A DNA stretch of 64,000 bases from Streptacidiphilus sp. ASG 303 (GCF_020991365.1 NZ_JAJLRA010000007.1:186001-250000), one strand, 5' to 3'. Numbered from the stretch's first letter, positions 53,634 to 63,048 are shown. The notes: generated from the sequence alone by a model not told the origin. Translations and numbers: made by a program.

Positions 53634-54875
53634 TCAGCCGTCCACGGCGTCGGCCGCCTCGACCTCCTCGCGGGTGATGCCCAGCAGGTAGAGCACGGTG
53701 TCCAGGAACGGCACGTTCACGGCGGTGTCGGCCGCCCGCCGCACCACCGGCTTGGCGTTGAAGGCGACGCCCAGGCCGGCCGCGTTCAGCATGTCCAGGT
53801 CGTTGGCGCCGTCGCCGATCGCGACCGTCTGCTCCAGCGGCACCTGCGCCTCCTCGGCGAAGCGCGCCAGCATCCGCGCCTTCCCGGCCCGGTCGACGAT
53901 CCCGCCCACCACCCGGCCGGTGAACCGGCCGTCCGCCACCTCCAGGGTGTTCGCGGCGGCGAAGTCCAGCCCGAGGCGCTCCACCAGGTCGTCGGTGACC
54001 TGCGTGAAGCCGCCGGAGACGATCCCGACCTGGTAGCCGAGCCGCTTGAGGGTCCGGATCAGGGTGCGGGCGCCCGGGGTCAGCCGCACCTCCGCGCGGA
54101 CCTTCTCCACCACCCCGGCGTCCAGGCCCGCCAGCAGCGCGACCCGCGCCCGCAGCGACTCGGCGAAGTCCAGCTCGCCGCGCATCGCCGCCGCCGTCAC
54201 CGCGGCGACCTCCTCCTCGCAGCCCGCGTGGGCGGCGAAGAGCTCGATCACCTCGTCCTGGATGAGCGTGGAGTCCACGTCCATCACCACCAGCCGCTTG
54301 GCGCGCCGGTGCAGCCCGGCCCGGACCACGGCCACATCCACCTGCTGCACGGCGGCCTCGGCCGCCAGCGCGGTGCGCAGCTCCTCGGTGGGCACGCCGG
54401 ACACCGCCAGCTCCACGGCCGTCACCGGGTACTTGGCCAGGCGGAACACCCGGTCGATGTTGCCGTCGAGGTCGGTGATGCGGGAGGTGAGCGCGGCGAC
54501 GGCCCCGGCGGTCAGCGGGTGGCCCAGCACGGTGACGTGGGAGCGGCCCTCGCGGCGCGGCCGGTTGTCGCCGGTACCGGAGATGATCTCGGCCTGCAGC
54601 CTGCGGTCCTCCGCCCAGCGGTGCACCGTCGAACGCAGCTCGCCCTCCGCGCCGGGGGAGCCGCCGGACGGCGGGGTGACCAGGGCGCAGAGCGTGATCC
54701 GCCCCCGGGTCACGACCTGCTCGATGTCGATGACGTCGACGCCGAAGCCGGCGAGCGTCGAGAAGAGGCCCGTGGTGATGCCGGGCCGGTCCTTGCCGAA
54801 CACCTTGACCAGCAGGGTCCGGGGCTGCGGCGCCGGTTCGGGGAGGGGCTCAGCGGCCGGGAGCGATGCGTTCAT
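53634..54875 (-). CDS. serB: Phosphoserine phosphatase SerB
   Basis: A 413-residue HAD enzyme, last step of serine synthesis. Residues 20-185 hold two ACT-like regulatory domains (TLLVKVFGKDRPGITTGLFSTLAGFGVDVIDIEQVV). The HAD motif I aspartates are D199 and D201 in VMDVDSTLIQDE; motif II is SGGF, motif III K in GKARML, motif IV GDGANDLDML. ATG 54875 was chosen: TAGCGT precedes it with near-leaderless spacing; GTG 54887 in frame is the alternative. The gene is preceded by the streptophobe gene on the same strand. Confidence 0.93.
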   Translation of the reverse strand: MNASLPAAEPLPEPAPQPRTLLVKVFGKDRPGITTGLFSTLAGFGVDVIDIEQVVTRGRITLCALVTPPSGGSPGAEGELRSTVHRWAEDRRLQAEIISGTGDNRPRREGRSHVTVLGHPLTAGAVAALTSRITDLDGNIDRVFRLAKYPVTAVELAVSGVPTEELRTALAAEAAVQQVDVAVVRAGLHRRAKRLVVMDVDSTLIQDEVIELFAAHAGCEEEVAAVTAAAMRGELDFAESLRARVALLAGLDAGVVEKVRAEVRLTPGARTLIRTLKRLGYQVGIVSGGFTQVTDDLVERLGLDFAAANTLEVADGRFTGRVVGGIVDRAGKARMLARFAEEAQVPLEQTVAIGDGANDLDMLNAAGLGVAFNAKPVVRRAADTAVNVPFLDTVLYLLGITREEVEAADAVDG

Positions 54876-54965
54876 GGTGCTCACCACGCTACCGGGCGCG
54901 CATCGTGCGCCCCGCTCCCCGTCCGCTCCGTGGACGCCCCCGGCGCGCCCCGCCGCGCGGGTGGG

Positions 54966-56645
54966 TCACCCCTGCGGGTCGCGGCCCGGCGGGTGCGGCG
55001 GCGGAGGGGGCGCGGCGGTGGGGCCGTCGGCGTAGGGGTTGAAGCCGCCGTCCGCCAGATACGGGTTGTGCGGGTGCGCGTCCGGCGCGCGGTGCTCGGG
55101 CAGGCCCCCGTACGCGGCCGTCCCGCCCCCGCCCCCGCTCCCGCCGGGAGCCGTCCCGTCCACGGGCGCCTGCGGGACCGGACCGGCCGGCGGCACGGCC
55201 CGTCCGCCGCTTGCCTGTCCGCCGCCCGCCTGCCCGCCGCCCGGTGCGGTGGCCGCGCCCGGTGCCGCCGCCGGACGCCTCGCCGCGGCGAACCGGTCCA
55301 CCAGCAGCCACCCGGCGAACCCGGCCACGGCCCCCCACACCAGCCCGTACAGCGCCGCCAGGGGCAGGCTGCCCCCCAGCGACGCCTTGGCGCCGAACGC
55401 GTCGAAGCCCAGCACCGACAGGCTCGCGTCCACCGAGACCTCCGACAGCGCCAGCCCCGCCGGCACCGCCACCGCCAGCCCCAGCCCCAGCCGCAGCGCC
55501 GCCGCCGCGGCCTCCCGCAGCGGCGCCGGGGACGGCCGCTCCCCGACCGGCCCGCCGGGGCCCCGCCCGCCGGGGACCGGTCCGGCGACCGGGGTCCGCA
55601 CGGCGGCCAGCACCCCCGCGAGCAGGAGCAGCAGCCCGATCGCCACCGGCAGCACCCACAGCGACCCGTCCAGCTCCCGCAGCCGTCCCAGGGTGACGTC
55701 CTGGGCCGTCCCGGCGCTCAGCAGCCGGTCCAGCGGGGCCGGGACGACGTGCGCCAGCGCGCCGGTGGCCTGGCCGGTGAGCGTCGTCCCCAGCGCCACC
55801 GGCACGGCCAGGCCGATGCCGTTGGGCGTGGCGAGCAGCGCGCCGCCCGCGGCGGTGGCGGGGCTCGACCCCTCGGTCAGGGGGAGCACCACGGCGGTCC
55901 CGACCCCGGCCACCACCGCGACCAGCAGCACCGTCCCCAGGGCGGAGGCCACCGGCCGCACCGTGCGGTCCAGCGCCTCCCACCCGCGCGGCAGCGGCGT
56001 GCGGCGGGAGACGGCGAGCGCCAGCACCAGGACCGCGAGCACCCACAGCAGTCCGGCGAGCAGGGTGGGGCCGGTCCGCACCGAGTAGCCGACGGTGGCG
56101 GTGGGCTTCGCGATGCCGCCGACGATGCCGCCGAGCTTCCCGGGGTCCAGCAGCCCGCCGAGCCCGCCGTCGTCCCCGCCGCCGCTCCCCCCGCCCGCGC
56201 CGGTGAGCTTCCCGACGTCCAGCGTCGTGGTGTCGTCACCCGCCCAGCACAGCAGCCCGAGCACGGCGAGGAAGCAGACCACCGTGACGGCGGCCCGGTA
56301 CGCCAGCTCCCGCGGCGGCACCTCCGCCCGCCGCCGCAGCGGCTGCACGAACAGCCGGCCCAGCACCGCGGCGCCCACGAGGGCGACGCCCAGCGGCATC
56401 ACGTCCAGCGCGGTGTGCGCCCCCGCGACCCCGCCCGCGCCGAACACCCCGGCCGAGCCGACGGGGGTCACCGAGCCGCCGGCGCCCAGCGCCACCACGG
56501 CCGCGGTCATCGGGCCCAGCCGGGCGTACCCGTCGGCGCCCAGCAGGTGCAGCCCCAGAGCCGCGGTGCCCGCCATGGCCGTGAACGCCCAGCCCACGGC
56601 GGCCGCGGCCTGCACGGCCCACCGCACCCCGGCACTCCTGCCCAT
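54966..56645 (-). CDS. Streptophobe-family membrane protein
   Basis: A 559-residue protein with about 10-11 hydrophobic helices and Gly/Pro-rich loops. The opening VRWAVQAAAAVGWAFTAMAGTAALGLHLLGADGYARLGPMTAAVVALGAGGSVTPVGSAGVFG matches what is called the streptophobe family, restricted to streptomycetes. The C-terminal 90 residues are Pro/Gly-rich with HNPYLADGGFNPYADGP, a disordered tail. Function unknown; it faces the FHA-ABC transporter gene across a shared promoter region, which suggests a joint role at the membrane. Confidence 0.85.
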   Translation of the reverse strand: MGRSAGVRWAVQAAAAVGWAFTAMAGTAALGLHLLGADGYARLGPMTAAVVALGAGGSVTPVGSAGVFGAGGVAGAHTALDVMPLGVALVGAAVLGRLFVQPLRRRAEVPPRELAYRAAVTVVCFLAVLGLLCWAGDDTTTLDVGKLTGAGGGSGGGDDGGLGGLLDPGKLGGIVGGIAKPTATVGYSVRTGPTLLAGLLWVLAVLVLALAVSRRTPLPRGWEALDRTVRPVASALGTVLLVAVVAGVGTAVVLPLTEGSSPATAAGGALLATPNGIGLAVPVALGTTLTGQATGALAHVVPAPLDRLLSAGTAQDVTLGRLRELDGSLWVLPVAIGLLLLLAGVLAAVRTPVAGPVPGGRGPGGPVGERPSPAPLREAAAAALRLGLGLAVAVPAGLALSEVSVDASLSVLGFDAFGAKASLGGSLPLAALYGLVWGAVAGFAGWLLVDRFAAARRPAAAPGAATAPGGGQAGGGQASGGRAVPPAGPVPQAPVDGTAPGGSGGGGGTAAYGGLPEHRAPDAHPHNPYLADGGFNPYADGPTAAPPPPPHPPGRDPQG

Positions 56646-56794
56646 CGTGCCCCCGCTCCTCCGTCACCGGTGCCCCGCGACCCGCGGCGGCCGCCGCCGC
56701 AGGCCCCCTCCAGCGCACCGCCGCAGCGGTGCGCCGTCAACGTTGCCACACGGTCACAGTGTCCGCGCCGGGTTCGTCGCACGGTGATCGAGCT

Positions 56795-56830
56795 GGAATG
56801 ATTCCCCCCGTCATACGCCATCCCTAGAAT
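56795..56830 (+). promoter_or_regulatory. Promoter region of the FHA-ABC gene with a small palindrome
   Basis: TAGAAT (56825-56830) is a good -10, giving a leader of about 45 bases to GTG 56880. GGAAT-G-ATTCC (56795-56805), a perfect 11-base palindrome, lies where an activator or repressor would bind near -40. CATACG at 56812 is a weaker element. Confidence 0.5.
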
Positions 56831-56879
56831 CCCCGCAGAGGGAACACCCGGGGGACTACGTGAGTGGGGCAGGCTGAAA

Positions 56880-59474
56880 GTGCCGCAACTCGTTCTTGAA
56901 TTCAACGGGCGGAGCCGGACCCTGGAGTCCGGCCGCACGTACGCGCTCGGACGCGACCCGCAGTCGGACGTGGCGTTCGACGACGCGCGGGTCTCCTGGC
57001 GCCACGCCACCATCTCCCACGACGGCGGCAGTTGGCTGCTGGACGACCACGGCAGCACCAACGGCACCTACGTCGACGGCCGCCGCACCGCCCGCGCGCT
57101 GCTCGTGCCGGGCACCGTGGTCTGCCTCGGCAACGCCGAGAACGGGCCCCGCCTCTCCTTCGCCCCGGTGCCGGGAGCGGTCGGCGTCGGCGCGGGGGAG
57201 TGGCAGGACGCGGGCGGCCACCGCCCGGCGCAGCCGCCCGCCGCCTGGGGGCAGCAGGTCGGCGCGGGCCCGGCGGCGCAGCCCGGCTGGGGCGCGCCCC
57301 AGCCGGGAACGCCCGGCATGCCGCACCAGCAGGGCGCGGCGGCCTTCCAGGGGGGCGCACCGGTGCACGGCGGCGTGCCGCCGCAGGGCGGCGCGCCCTC
57401 CGGCCCGGGCGCGCAGGACACGGGGGTCACCCCGGTCTACGGCGACCGCAACCCCACCATGATCCGCAACCTCGCGCACGGCATGCGCACCGTGCGGATC
57501 GGCCGCTCGCTCGACAACGACCTGGTCGTCTCCGACCTCGGCGTCTCCCGCCACCACGCCGAGCTGCGGCAGCTCGCCGACGGCCGGTACGAGATCGTCG
57601 ACCTGGACAGCCACAACGGCACCTACGTCAACGGCCAGCCCGTCCAGCGCCACGTGATGGGCCCCGAGGACATCCTCGGCGTCGGCCACTCCGTCTTCCG
57701 GCTGGTCGGGGACCAGCTGGAGGAGTTCGTCGACACCGGCGAGGTCTCCTTCTCCGCCCGCCACCTCACCGTCGAGGTCGACCACAAGGGCGCGAAGAAG
57801 GTCCTGCTCAACGACGTCTCCTTCGGCGTCCCGGAGAAGTCGCTGGTCGCCGTCATCGGCCCCTCCGGCTCCGGCAAGTCGACCCTGCTGCGCGCCCTCA
57901 CCGGCTACCGCCCCGCCGACCGCGGCGACGTGCTGTACGACGGCCGCAACCTCTACAAGCAGTTCGCCGAGCTGCGCCAGCGCATCGGGCTCGTCCCGCA
58001 GGACGACATCCTGCACAAGGAGCTCACCGTCCGCACCGCGCTCAAGTACGCGGCCCGGCTGCGGTTCCCCGGCGACACCCAGGAGGCCGAGCGCGCCGCC
58101 CGGGTCGACGAGGTGCTGTACGAGCTGCGCCTGGACAAGCGCGCCGACAACCGCATCACCGCCCTCTCCGGCGGCCAGCGCAAGCGCGTCTCGGTGGCGC
58201 TCGAGCTGCTGACCAAGCCGTCGCTGATCTTCCTGGACGAGCCCACCTCCGGCCTGGACCCGGGCATGGACCGCGAGGTCATGCAGATGCTGCGCGGCCT
58301 TGCCGACGACGGCCGCACCGTCCTGGTCGTCACGCACTCCGTCGCGGAGCTGGCCCTGTGCGACCGGCTGCTGGTGATGGCGCCGGGCGGCTCGGTGGCG
58401 TACTTCGGGCCGCCGGACGAGGCGCTCCACTTCTTCGGCTACGAGGGCTGGGCCGACGTCTTCCAGGCGTTCGAGAACTACCCCGACCACGACTGGGCCG
58501 GCCGCTACCGCGGCTCGGTGCACTACCAGATGTACTCGGCCGACGTGGAGGCCGTGGCCCCGCAGTCCGCGCCGATCGTGCAGGAGCAGTCGCGGCCGCC
58601 GAAGCCGCAGAGCTGGGGCTCCCAGCTGGCGACCCTCACCCGCCGCTACCTGTCGGTGATCGCCGCCGACCGCGGCTTCCTGGCGCTGTGCGCGATCCTG
58701 CCCGTGGTGATGGGCGCGGTCAGCCTCGCGATCCCCGCGAAGTTCGGCCTGCTGCCCGCCAACCCGCCGGTGAAGGACGGCCAGCCCCAGTTCAACGTCG
58801 ACGCCGCGACCGTGCTCCTCATCGTGGCCGTGGGCACGGTGTTCACCGGCGCCGCCAACTCGGTCCGCGAGCTGGTCAAGGAGCGGGTCATCTACGAGCG
58901 CGAACGCGCCACCGGCCTGTCCCGCTCCGCGTACGTCATGTCCAAGATCCTCACCCTGGGCGCGCTCACCGCCGTCCAGTCCGTCGTACTGGCCCTGATC
59001 GGCCTCGGCACCCGCGACCTGCCCGCCGAGGGCGTGGTCCTCGGGGGCAGCCCGCTGGCCGAGATGACCCTGGCGGTGGTGCTCCTCGGCCTCACCAGCA
59101 TGATGCTCGGCCTGGTGATCTCCTCCCTGGTGAAGACCTCGGAGAAGACGATGCCGCTGCTCGTCCTCGTCGCCATCGTCAACGTGGTCTTCTGCGGCGC
59201 GCTCTTCCCGCTCTTCGGCGCGCCCGGCCTGGAGCAGCTGGCCTGGCTCGCCCCCGCCCGCTGGGCGGTCGGCGCGCTCGGCGCCTCGGTCAGCCTGGGC
59301 GCGATCTCCCCGCCCCCGGACGGCAAGAACGGGAGCACCGACCCCCTGTGGGACCACGACCTCTCGTCGTGGGCCCTGTCCACGGGCGCGCTGGTCGTGC
59401 TCGGCCTGGTCTGCGCCTTCCTCGTGGTCCGGCTGCTGCGCCGCCACGAGCCCGAGGTGATGCGCTCGCGCTGA
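56880..59474 (+). CDS. Twin-FHA ABC transporter (ABCG-like, Rv1747 type)
   Basis: An 864-residue fusion. FHA1 (about 15-85): LGRDPQSD, SWRHATI, STNGTYVDG. A Gly/Ala/Gln/Pro-rich linker (95-180). FHA2 (200-270): IGRSLDNDLVV, SRHHAEL, SHNGTYVNG. ABC domain (295-510): Walker A GPSGSGKST, signature LSGGQRKRVSVALEL, Walker B LIFLDEPTSGLD. ABC2-type six-helix permease (580-855). The order equals mycobacterial Rv1747, a transporter controlled by Ser/Thr kinase phosphorylation read by its FHA domains and linked to cell-envelope glycolipids. GTG 56880 is the start. Confidence 0.93.
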   Translation: MPQLVLEFNGRSRTLESGRTYALGRDPQSDVAFDDARVSWRHATISHDGGSWLLDDHGSTNGTYVDGRRTARALLVPGTVVCLGNAENGPRLSFAPVPGAVGVGAGEWQDAGGHRPAQPPAAWGQQVGAGPAAQPGWGAPQPGTPGMPHQQGAAAFQGGAPVHGGVPPQGGAPSGPGAQDTGVTPVYGDRNPTMIRNLAHGMRTVRIGRSLDNDLVVSDLGVSRHHAELRQLADGRYEIVDLDSHNGTYVNGQPVQRHVMGPEDILGVGHSVFRLVGDQLEEFVDTGEVSFSARHLTVEVDHKGAKKVLLNDVSFGVPEKSLVAVIGPSGSGKSTLLRALTGYRPADRGDVLYDGRNLYKQFAELRQRIGLVPQDDILHKELTVRTALKYAARLRFPGDTQEAERAARVDEVLYELRLDKRADNRITALSGGQRKRVSVALELLTKPSLIFLDEPTSGLDPGMDREVMQMLRGLADDGRTVLVVTHSVAELALCDRLLVMAPGGSVAYFGPPDEALHFFGYEGWADVFQAFENYPDHDWAGRYRGSVHYQMYSADVEAVAPQSAPIVQEQSRPPKPQSWGSQLATLTRRYLSVIAADRGFLALCAILPVVMGAVSLAIPAKFGLLPANPPVKDGQPQFNVDAATVLLIVAVGTVFTGAANSVRELVKERVIYERERATGLSRSAYVMSKILTLGALTAVQSVVLALIGLGTRDLPAEGVVLGGSPLAEMTLAVVLLGLTSMMLGLVISSLVKTSEKTMPLLVLVAIVNVVFCGALFPLFGAPGLEQLAWLAPARWAVGALGASVSLGAISPPPDGKNGSTDPLWDHDLSSWALSTGALVVLGLVCAFLVVRLLRRHEPEVMRSR

Positions 59475-59572
59475 CCCGCGGTCCGGGCGGCCGCGTCCGT
59501 ACGGACCGGCACGTCACGACACGGCACGGCCCGTCCGGCGGGGTCCCACGGCACGGCGGAGGGCGGCACGGC

Positions 59573-59606
59573 GGAGGGCGGCACCCCGGTCGGGGTGCCG
59601 CCCTCC
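59573..59606. terminator. Bidirectional terminator after the FHA-ABC gene
   Basis: Perfect 15-base arms (59573-59587 and 59592-59606) around GGTC, between convergent genes. A partial direct repeat of the CGGCACGGCGGAGGG motif precedes it. Confidence 0.85.
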
Positions 59607-59625
59607 TGTGCGTCCCGGGGCGGGA

Positions 59626-60498
59626 TCAGTACCAGTTGTGGGCCTGCCAGAAGCTCCAGGCGCCGCAGGGGCTGCCGTACCGGGAGTTCATGTAGTCCAG
59701 GCCCCACCTGATCTGGGTGGCGGGGTTGGTGCGCCAGTCGGCGCCGGCCGAGGCCATCTTGGAGCCGGGCAGCGCCTGGACGAGGCCGTAGGCGCCGGAG
59801 CCGGCGTTGGTGGCGCTCGGGTTCCAGCCGCTCTCGCGGGAGACGATCTGCGAGAAGCACGCGAACTGGCCGGCGTCGCCGATGATCTGCCGGGCGACCT
59901 GCTGCGGGCTGCCGCCGAGGACCGGGCGCTGCTCGGAACGGCTCGCGGCCGCCCGCCGGGCGGCCGCCCGGCGCTCCGCGGCCCGCTCGGCGGCGGCGCG
60001 GGCCTCGGCCCGGTCGTTGGCCGCGGCCTGGACGTGGGCGCGGTGGGCGGCGGCCCGCTTCGCGGCGGCCCTGCGGGCCGCGGCGCGCTCGGCCGCCCGC
60101 TCGGCGGCGGCGCGGGCCTCGGCCCGGTCGTTGGCCCCCGCCTGCACGTGGGCCCGGTGGGCGGCGGCCGCCGCCGCGCGCTTCGCGGCGCGTGCCTGCG
60201 CACGGGCCTCGGCGTTTGCCTTCGCCGCCAGGTGCGCGCGGTGCTCGCTGCGGCCGGCCGCCCGGTCGGCGCCGCCGGCCCTGGCCTCGGCCTGCCGGCG
60301 GGCGTCGGCGTCCTTGCGGGCGCTGTCGGCGCCGGCGGCCGGGGAGGCGGCGGTGGCGGTGGCGGTGGCGGCCTCGGCGGCGGAGACGGTGTCCGGGCCG
60401 TGCTGCGGGACGACCAGCGCCAGGGCGGTGGCGGCGGCGACGGCTCCGGTGGAGGCGCCGACGGCCAGGAGGTTGCGTCGGGACGGCGTGCGGGACAT
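59626..60498 (-). CDS. Secreted lytic transglycosylase-like protein (SLT C-terminus)
   Basis: A 290-residue exported protein. Residues 1-40 (SRRNLLAVGASTGAVAAATALALVV) resemble a twin-arginine signal. Residues 50-200 are Ala/Arg-rich helical sequence containing two near-identical copies of AHRAHVQA-ANDRAEARAAAERAAE. The last 85 residues form an SLT-type domain: IVSRESGWNPSATNAGSGAYGLVQALPGSKMASAGADWRTNPATQIRWGLDYMNSRYGSPCGAWSFWQAHNWY, with the catalytic glutamate in RESGW; only short family blocks are given here as evidence. It would cut peptidoglycan. Start ATG 60498. Confidence 0.85.
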   Translation of the reverse strand: MSRTPSRRNLLAVGASTGAVAAATALALVVPQHGPDTVSAAEAATATATAASPAAGADSARKDADARRQAEARAGGADRAAGRSEHRAHLAAKANAEARAQARAAKRAAAAAAHRAHVQAGANDRAEARAAAERAAERAAARRAAAKRAAAHRAHVQAAANDRAEARAAAERAAERRAAARRAAASRSEQRPVLGGSPQQVARQIIGDAGQFACFSQIVSRESGWNPSATNAGSGAYGLVQALPGSKMASAGADWRTNPATQIRWGLDYMNSRYGSPCGAWSFWQAHNWY

Positions 60499-60643
60499 GC
60501 GGCAGGTCCTCTTCGGTAGGGTCCGGCCGCCCGGGGAGGGGCACGGGGTGCCCGCGTCCGGGTCGGCGGCCGGCGCACCAGGAGGGGATCCGTCGGTGCG
60601 TGCGGAAGGCGCTGGGGGTGCCTCAGCGCCAGGCGACCCGGTC

Positions 60644-60673
60644 ATTCTTGGCAGGCCGTCCCAGACCGGGCAA
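60644..60673 (-). promoter_or_regulatory. Putative promoter of the transglycosylase gene
   Basis: On the minus strand TTGCCC (60673-60668), 18 bases, AAGAAT (60649-60644). This predicts a leader of about 140 bases. Confidence 0.4.
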
Positions 60674-61140
60674 ACAGGTCTCCTACGACGCCCGGTAGGA
60701 GGTCGGCGCCCCGGACGCGGACCGGTCCGCGGCCCTCTCCGGTGCTCCCGACCCTGCGAAAACGGGGAGGCCGGCCCTCCGGGCCGTCGTTCGGCGGGGT
60801 GGGGGAGGCCGCCGGGGCGGATCCGCAGGCGGCGGCCGCCCGGAGGCCTCGTGGGGCTTTTGGTACCGTATGCACGGTTTTTCGCCCTACTGTCGCGCGT
60901 CGTACGGGATCCGGGGCCTGTGGGGGGCCTCACAGCGCCGCCCCGGCCGTGTGGCCCTGTGACCCGGGGCCCTCACGCTCCGCGTCCGCGCCCCCCGCCC
61001 GCACCCCGCCCGCGCCTCCCCGCCGCGCGCGGCACCGCACACCGGCCGGGGGCCGCCCCGCAGCCCGGGCCCACCGGCCTAGGTCCGCGGTCCCGGCCCG
61101 CCCGCCCCCGCGGCCCGACGCCCCGCCGGGCGCCCGGCGG

Positions 61141-61146
61141 TACCGT
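61141..61146 (+). promoter_or_regulatory. -10 element of the sensor kinase gene, leaderless spacing
   Basis: TACCGT ends 6 bases before ATG 61153, consistent with a leaderless transcript for the two-component operon. Confidence 0.5.
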
Positions 61147-61152
61147 GGCCGC

Positions 61153-62349
61153 ATGCCGACCCCGCCCCCCGCCGACCCCGGGCCCCCGCCGCCCGTGCGG
61201 CACTGCGGCTGCCCGCCCGCGGACCCCTGCCTGGCCGGCATCGAGGCCGTCAGCGGCGCCGTCCTGGCGATGAGCCGCCGCCTGGAGGTCGGCGAGGTGC
61301 TGCGGCGCATCACCGCCTCCGCCCGCAGCCTCCTCGGCGCCCGGTACGCGGCGCTGGGGGTGCCCGACGACCACGGCGGCTTCGCCCAGTTCGTGGTGGA
61401 CGGCGTGAGCGAGGAGCAGTGGCGCGCCATCGGCCCGCTGCCCCGGCAGCACGGCGTCCTGGCCGCGATGCTGCACGAGGCCGTCCCGCAGCGGCTCGCC
61501 GACGTGCGCCGCGACCCCCGCTTCGAGGGCTGGCCCGACGCCCACCCCGAGATGTCCGACTTCCTCGGCGTGCCCATCACCGACGGCGACGAGACCGTCG
61601 GCGCGCTCTTCCTCGCCGACAAGCAGGGGCCGCACGGCTTCACCGACCACGACGAGGAGCTGGCCCGCATCCTCGCCGCCCACGCCGCCCTCGCCCTGAC
61701 CAACGCCCGCCTGTACGAGCGCAGCCGCGAGCTGACCCTGGCCGGCGAGCGCGCCCGCATCGCCCACGAGCTGCACGACGCCGTCTCGCAGAAGCTCTTC
61801 TCGCTGCGGCTCACCGCCCAGGCCGCCGCCGCCCTGGTCGAGCGCGACCCGGCCCGCGCCCGCGGCGAGCTGGCCGAGGTGGCCCGCCTCGCCGCCGAGG
61901 CCGCCGACGAGCTGCGCGCCGTGGTCGTCGAGCTGCGCCCCGCCGCGCTGGACGAGGACGGGCTGCTCCCCACCCTCGCCTCCCACGTGGAGGTGCTGAA
62001 CCGGGCCCACGCCGCCCGGGTCGCCTTCACCGCCGACGGCGTGCGGGCGCTGCCCGCCGCCCAGGAGGAGGCCCTGCTGCGGGTCGCCCAGGAGGCGCTG
62101 CACAACGCGCTGCGCCACTCCGGGGCCGCCTCCGTCTCCGTGGAGCTGCGCGGCACGCCGTCCCGCGGCGCCGTGCTGCGGGTGGTGGACGACGGCCGGG
62201 GCTTCGACCCGGCCGCCGTGCGCCGGGCGGGGCGCCGGCTCGGCCTGGTGTCGATGCGCGACCGGGCCGCCGGCGTCGGCGGCTCGCTGACCGTGGAGTC
62301 GGCCCCCGGCAAGGGGACCGCCGTGGAGATGGAGGTGCCCGGTGGCTGA
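61153..62349 (+). CDS. GAF-domain sensor histidine kinase (HisKA_3, NarL-type)
   Basis: A 398-residue cytoplasmic kinase. Residues 1-35 include HCGCPPADPCLAG, a cysteine-rich start. A GAF domain (about 40-190) contains ARYAALGVPDDHGGFAQFVVDGVS and GVPITDGDETVGALFLADKQG, as in DevS-like sensors. HisKA_3 dimerisation with phosphorylated H208 in IAHELHDAVSQKLF; HATPase with ALHNALRHS, DDGRGFD and LGLVSMRDRAAGVGG. The LuxR-type regulator overlaps its end by 8 bases, forming one two-component operon. The signal is unknown. Confidence 0.92.
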   Translation: MPTPPPADPGPPPPVRHCGCPPADPCLAGIEAVSGAVLAMSRRLEVGEVLRRITASARSLLGARYAALGVPDDHGGFAQFVVDGVSEEQWRAIGPLPRQHGVLAAMLHEAVPQRLADVRRDPRFEGWPDAHPEMSDFLGVPITDGDETVGALFLADKQGPHGFTDHDEELARILAAHAALALTNARLYERSRELTLAGERARIAHELHDAVSQKLFSLRLTAQAAAALVERDPARARGELAEVARLAAEAADELRAVVVELRPAALDEDGLLPTLASHVEVLNRAHAARVAFTADGVRALPAAQEEALLRVAQEALHNALRHSGAASVSVELRGTPSRGAVLRVVDDGRGFDPAAVRRAGRRLGLVSMRDRAAGVGGSLTVESAPGKGTAVEMEVPGG

Positions 62350-63007
62350 CGGGAACGGCGGGCGCCCCCGCATCCGGGTGCTGCTGGTCGACGACCACCA
62401 GGTGGTCCGGCGCGGCCTGCGCACCTTCCTGGAGGTGCAGGACGACATCGAGGTGGTGGGGGAGGCCGCGGACGGCGCCGAGGGCGTCGCCCGCGCCGAG
62501 GAGCTGTCACCCGACGTGGTGCTGATGGACGTCAAGATGCCCGGCACCGACGGCATCGAGGCGCTGCGGATCCTGCGCGAGCGCGGACTGCCCGCCCGGG
62601 TGCTGGTCGTCACCAGCTTCGCCGAGCACCGCACGGTCGTCCCCGCCCTGCGGGCCGGCGCGGCGGGCTACGTGTACAAGGACGTCGACCCGGACGCGCT
62701 CGCCGGGGCCATCCGCGCCGTGCACGCCGGCCACGTGCTGCTCCAGCCCGAGCTGGCCGGGGCGCTGCTCGCCGACACCGGCCCGCGGGTGCCGCAGGGC
62801 CGCGGCGGCACGCTGACCGACCGGGAGCAGGAGGTGCTCGGCCACATCGCCGACGGCCGGTCCAACCGGGAGATCGCCCGCGCGCTGCACCTGTCCGAGA
62901 AGACGGTGAAGACGCACGTCTCCAACATCCTCATGAAGCTGGACCTCGCCGACCGCACCCAGGCCGCCCTCTGGGCGGTGCGCAACGGCGCCGCCGACGG
63001 CCCGTGA
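62342..63007 (+). CDS. LuxR/NarL-type response regulator
   Basis: A 221-residue regulator: receiver domain with acidic DD at 17-18, phospho-acceptor D63 (VVLMDVKMPG), T/S in VVTSF and K in YVYKD; then a LuxR HTH (about 155-210) with LTDREQEVLGHIADGRSNREIARALHLSEKTVKTHVSNIL given in family order. GTG 62342 overlaps the kinase gene by 8 bases. It is the cognate partner of the GAF kinase. Confidence 0.95.
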   Translation: MADGNGGRPRIRVLLVDDHQVVRRGLRTFLEVQDDIEVVGEAADGAEGVARAEELSPDVVLMDVKMPGTDGIEALRILRERGLPARVLVVTSFAEHRTVVPALRAGAAGYVYKDVDPDALAGAIRAVHAGHVLLQPELAGALLADTGPRVPQGRGGTLTDREQEVLGHIADGRSNREIARALHLSEKTVKTHVSNILMKLDLADRTQAALWAVRNGAADGP

Positions 63008-63048
63008 CGTGCGCCCGGACCCGTCCCGACCCCTCCCCTACCGATGGG

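Larger units (their letters stand above)
60499..61152. other. 654-base divergent intergenic region
   Basis: No credible gene. It contains the putative transglycosylase promoter (60644-60673, minus), the inverted repeat ACCGT-ATGC-ACGGT (60865-60878) in an AT-rich patch with TACTGT (60889-60894), and the kinase -10 TACCGT (61141-61146). I looked for the c-di-AMP (ydaO) riboswitch often found before streptomycete cell-wall hydrolases and did not find its conserved blocks. Confidence 0.55.

Noticed and set aside
60499-61152. Possible c-di-AMP (ydaO) riboswitch before the transglycosylase gene
   Set aside because: The conserved blocks of that riboswitch, as I know them from streptomycete hydrolase leaders, are not visible on the minus strand.
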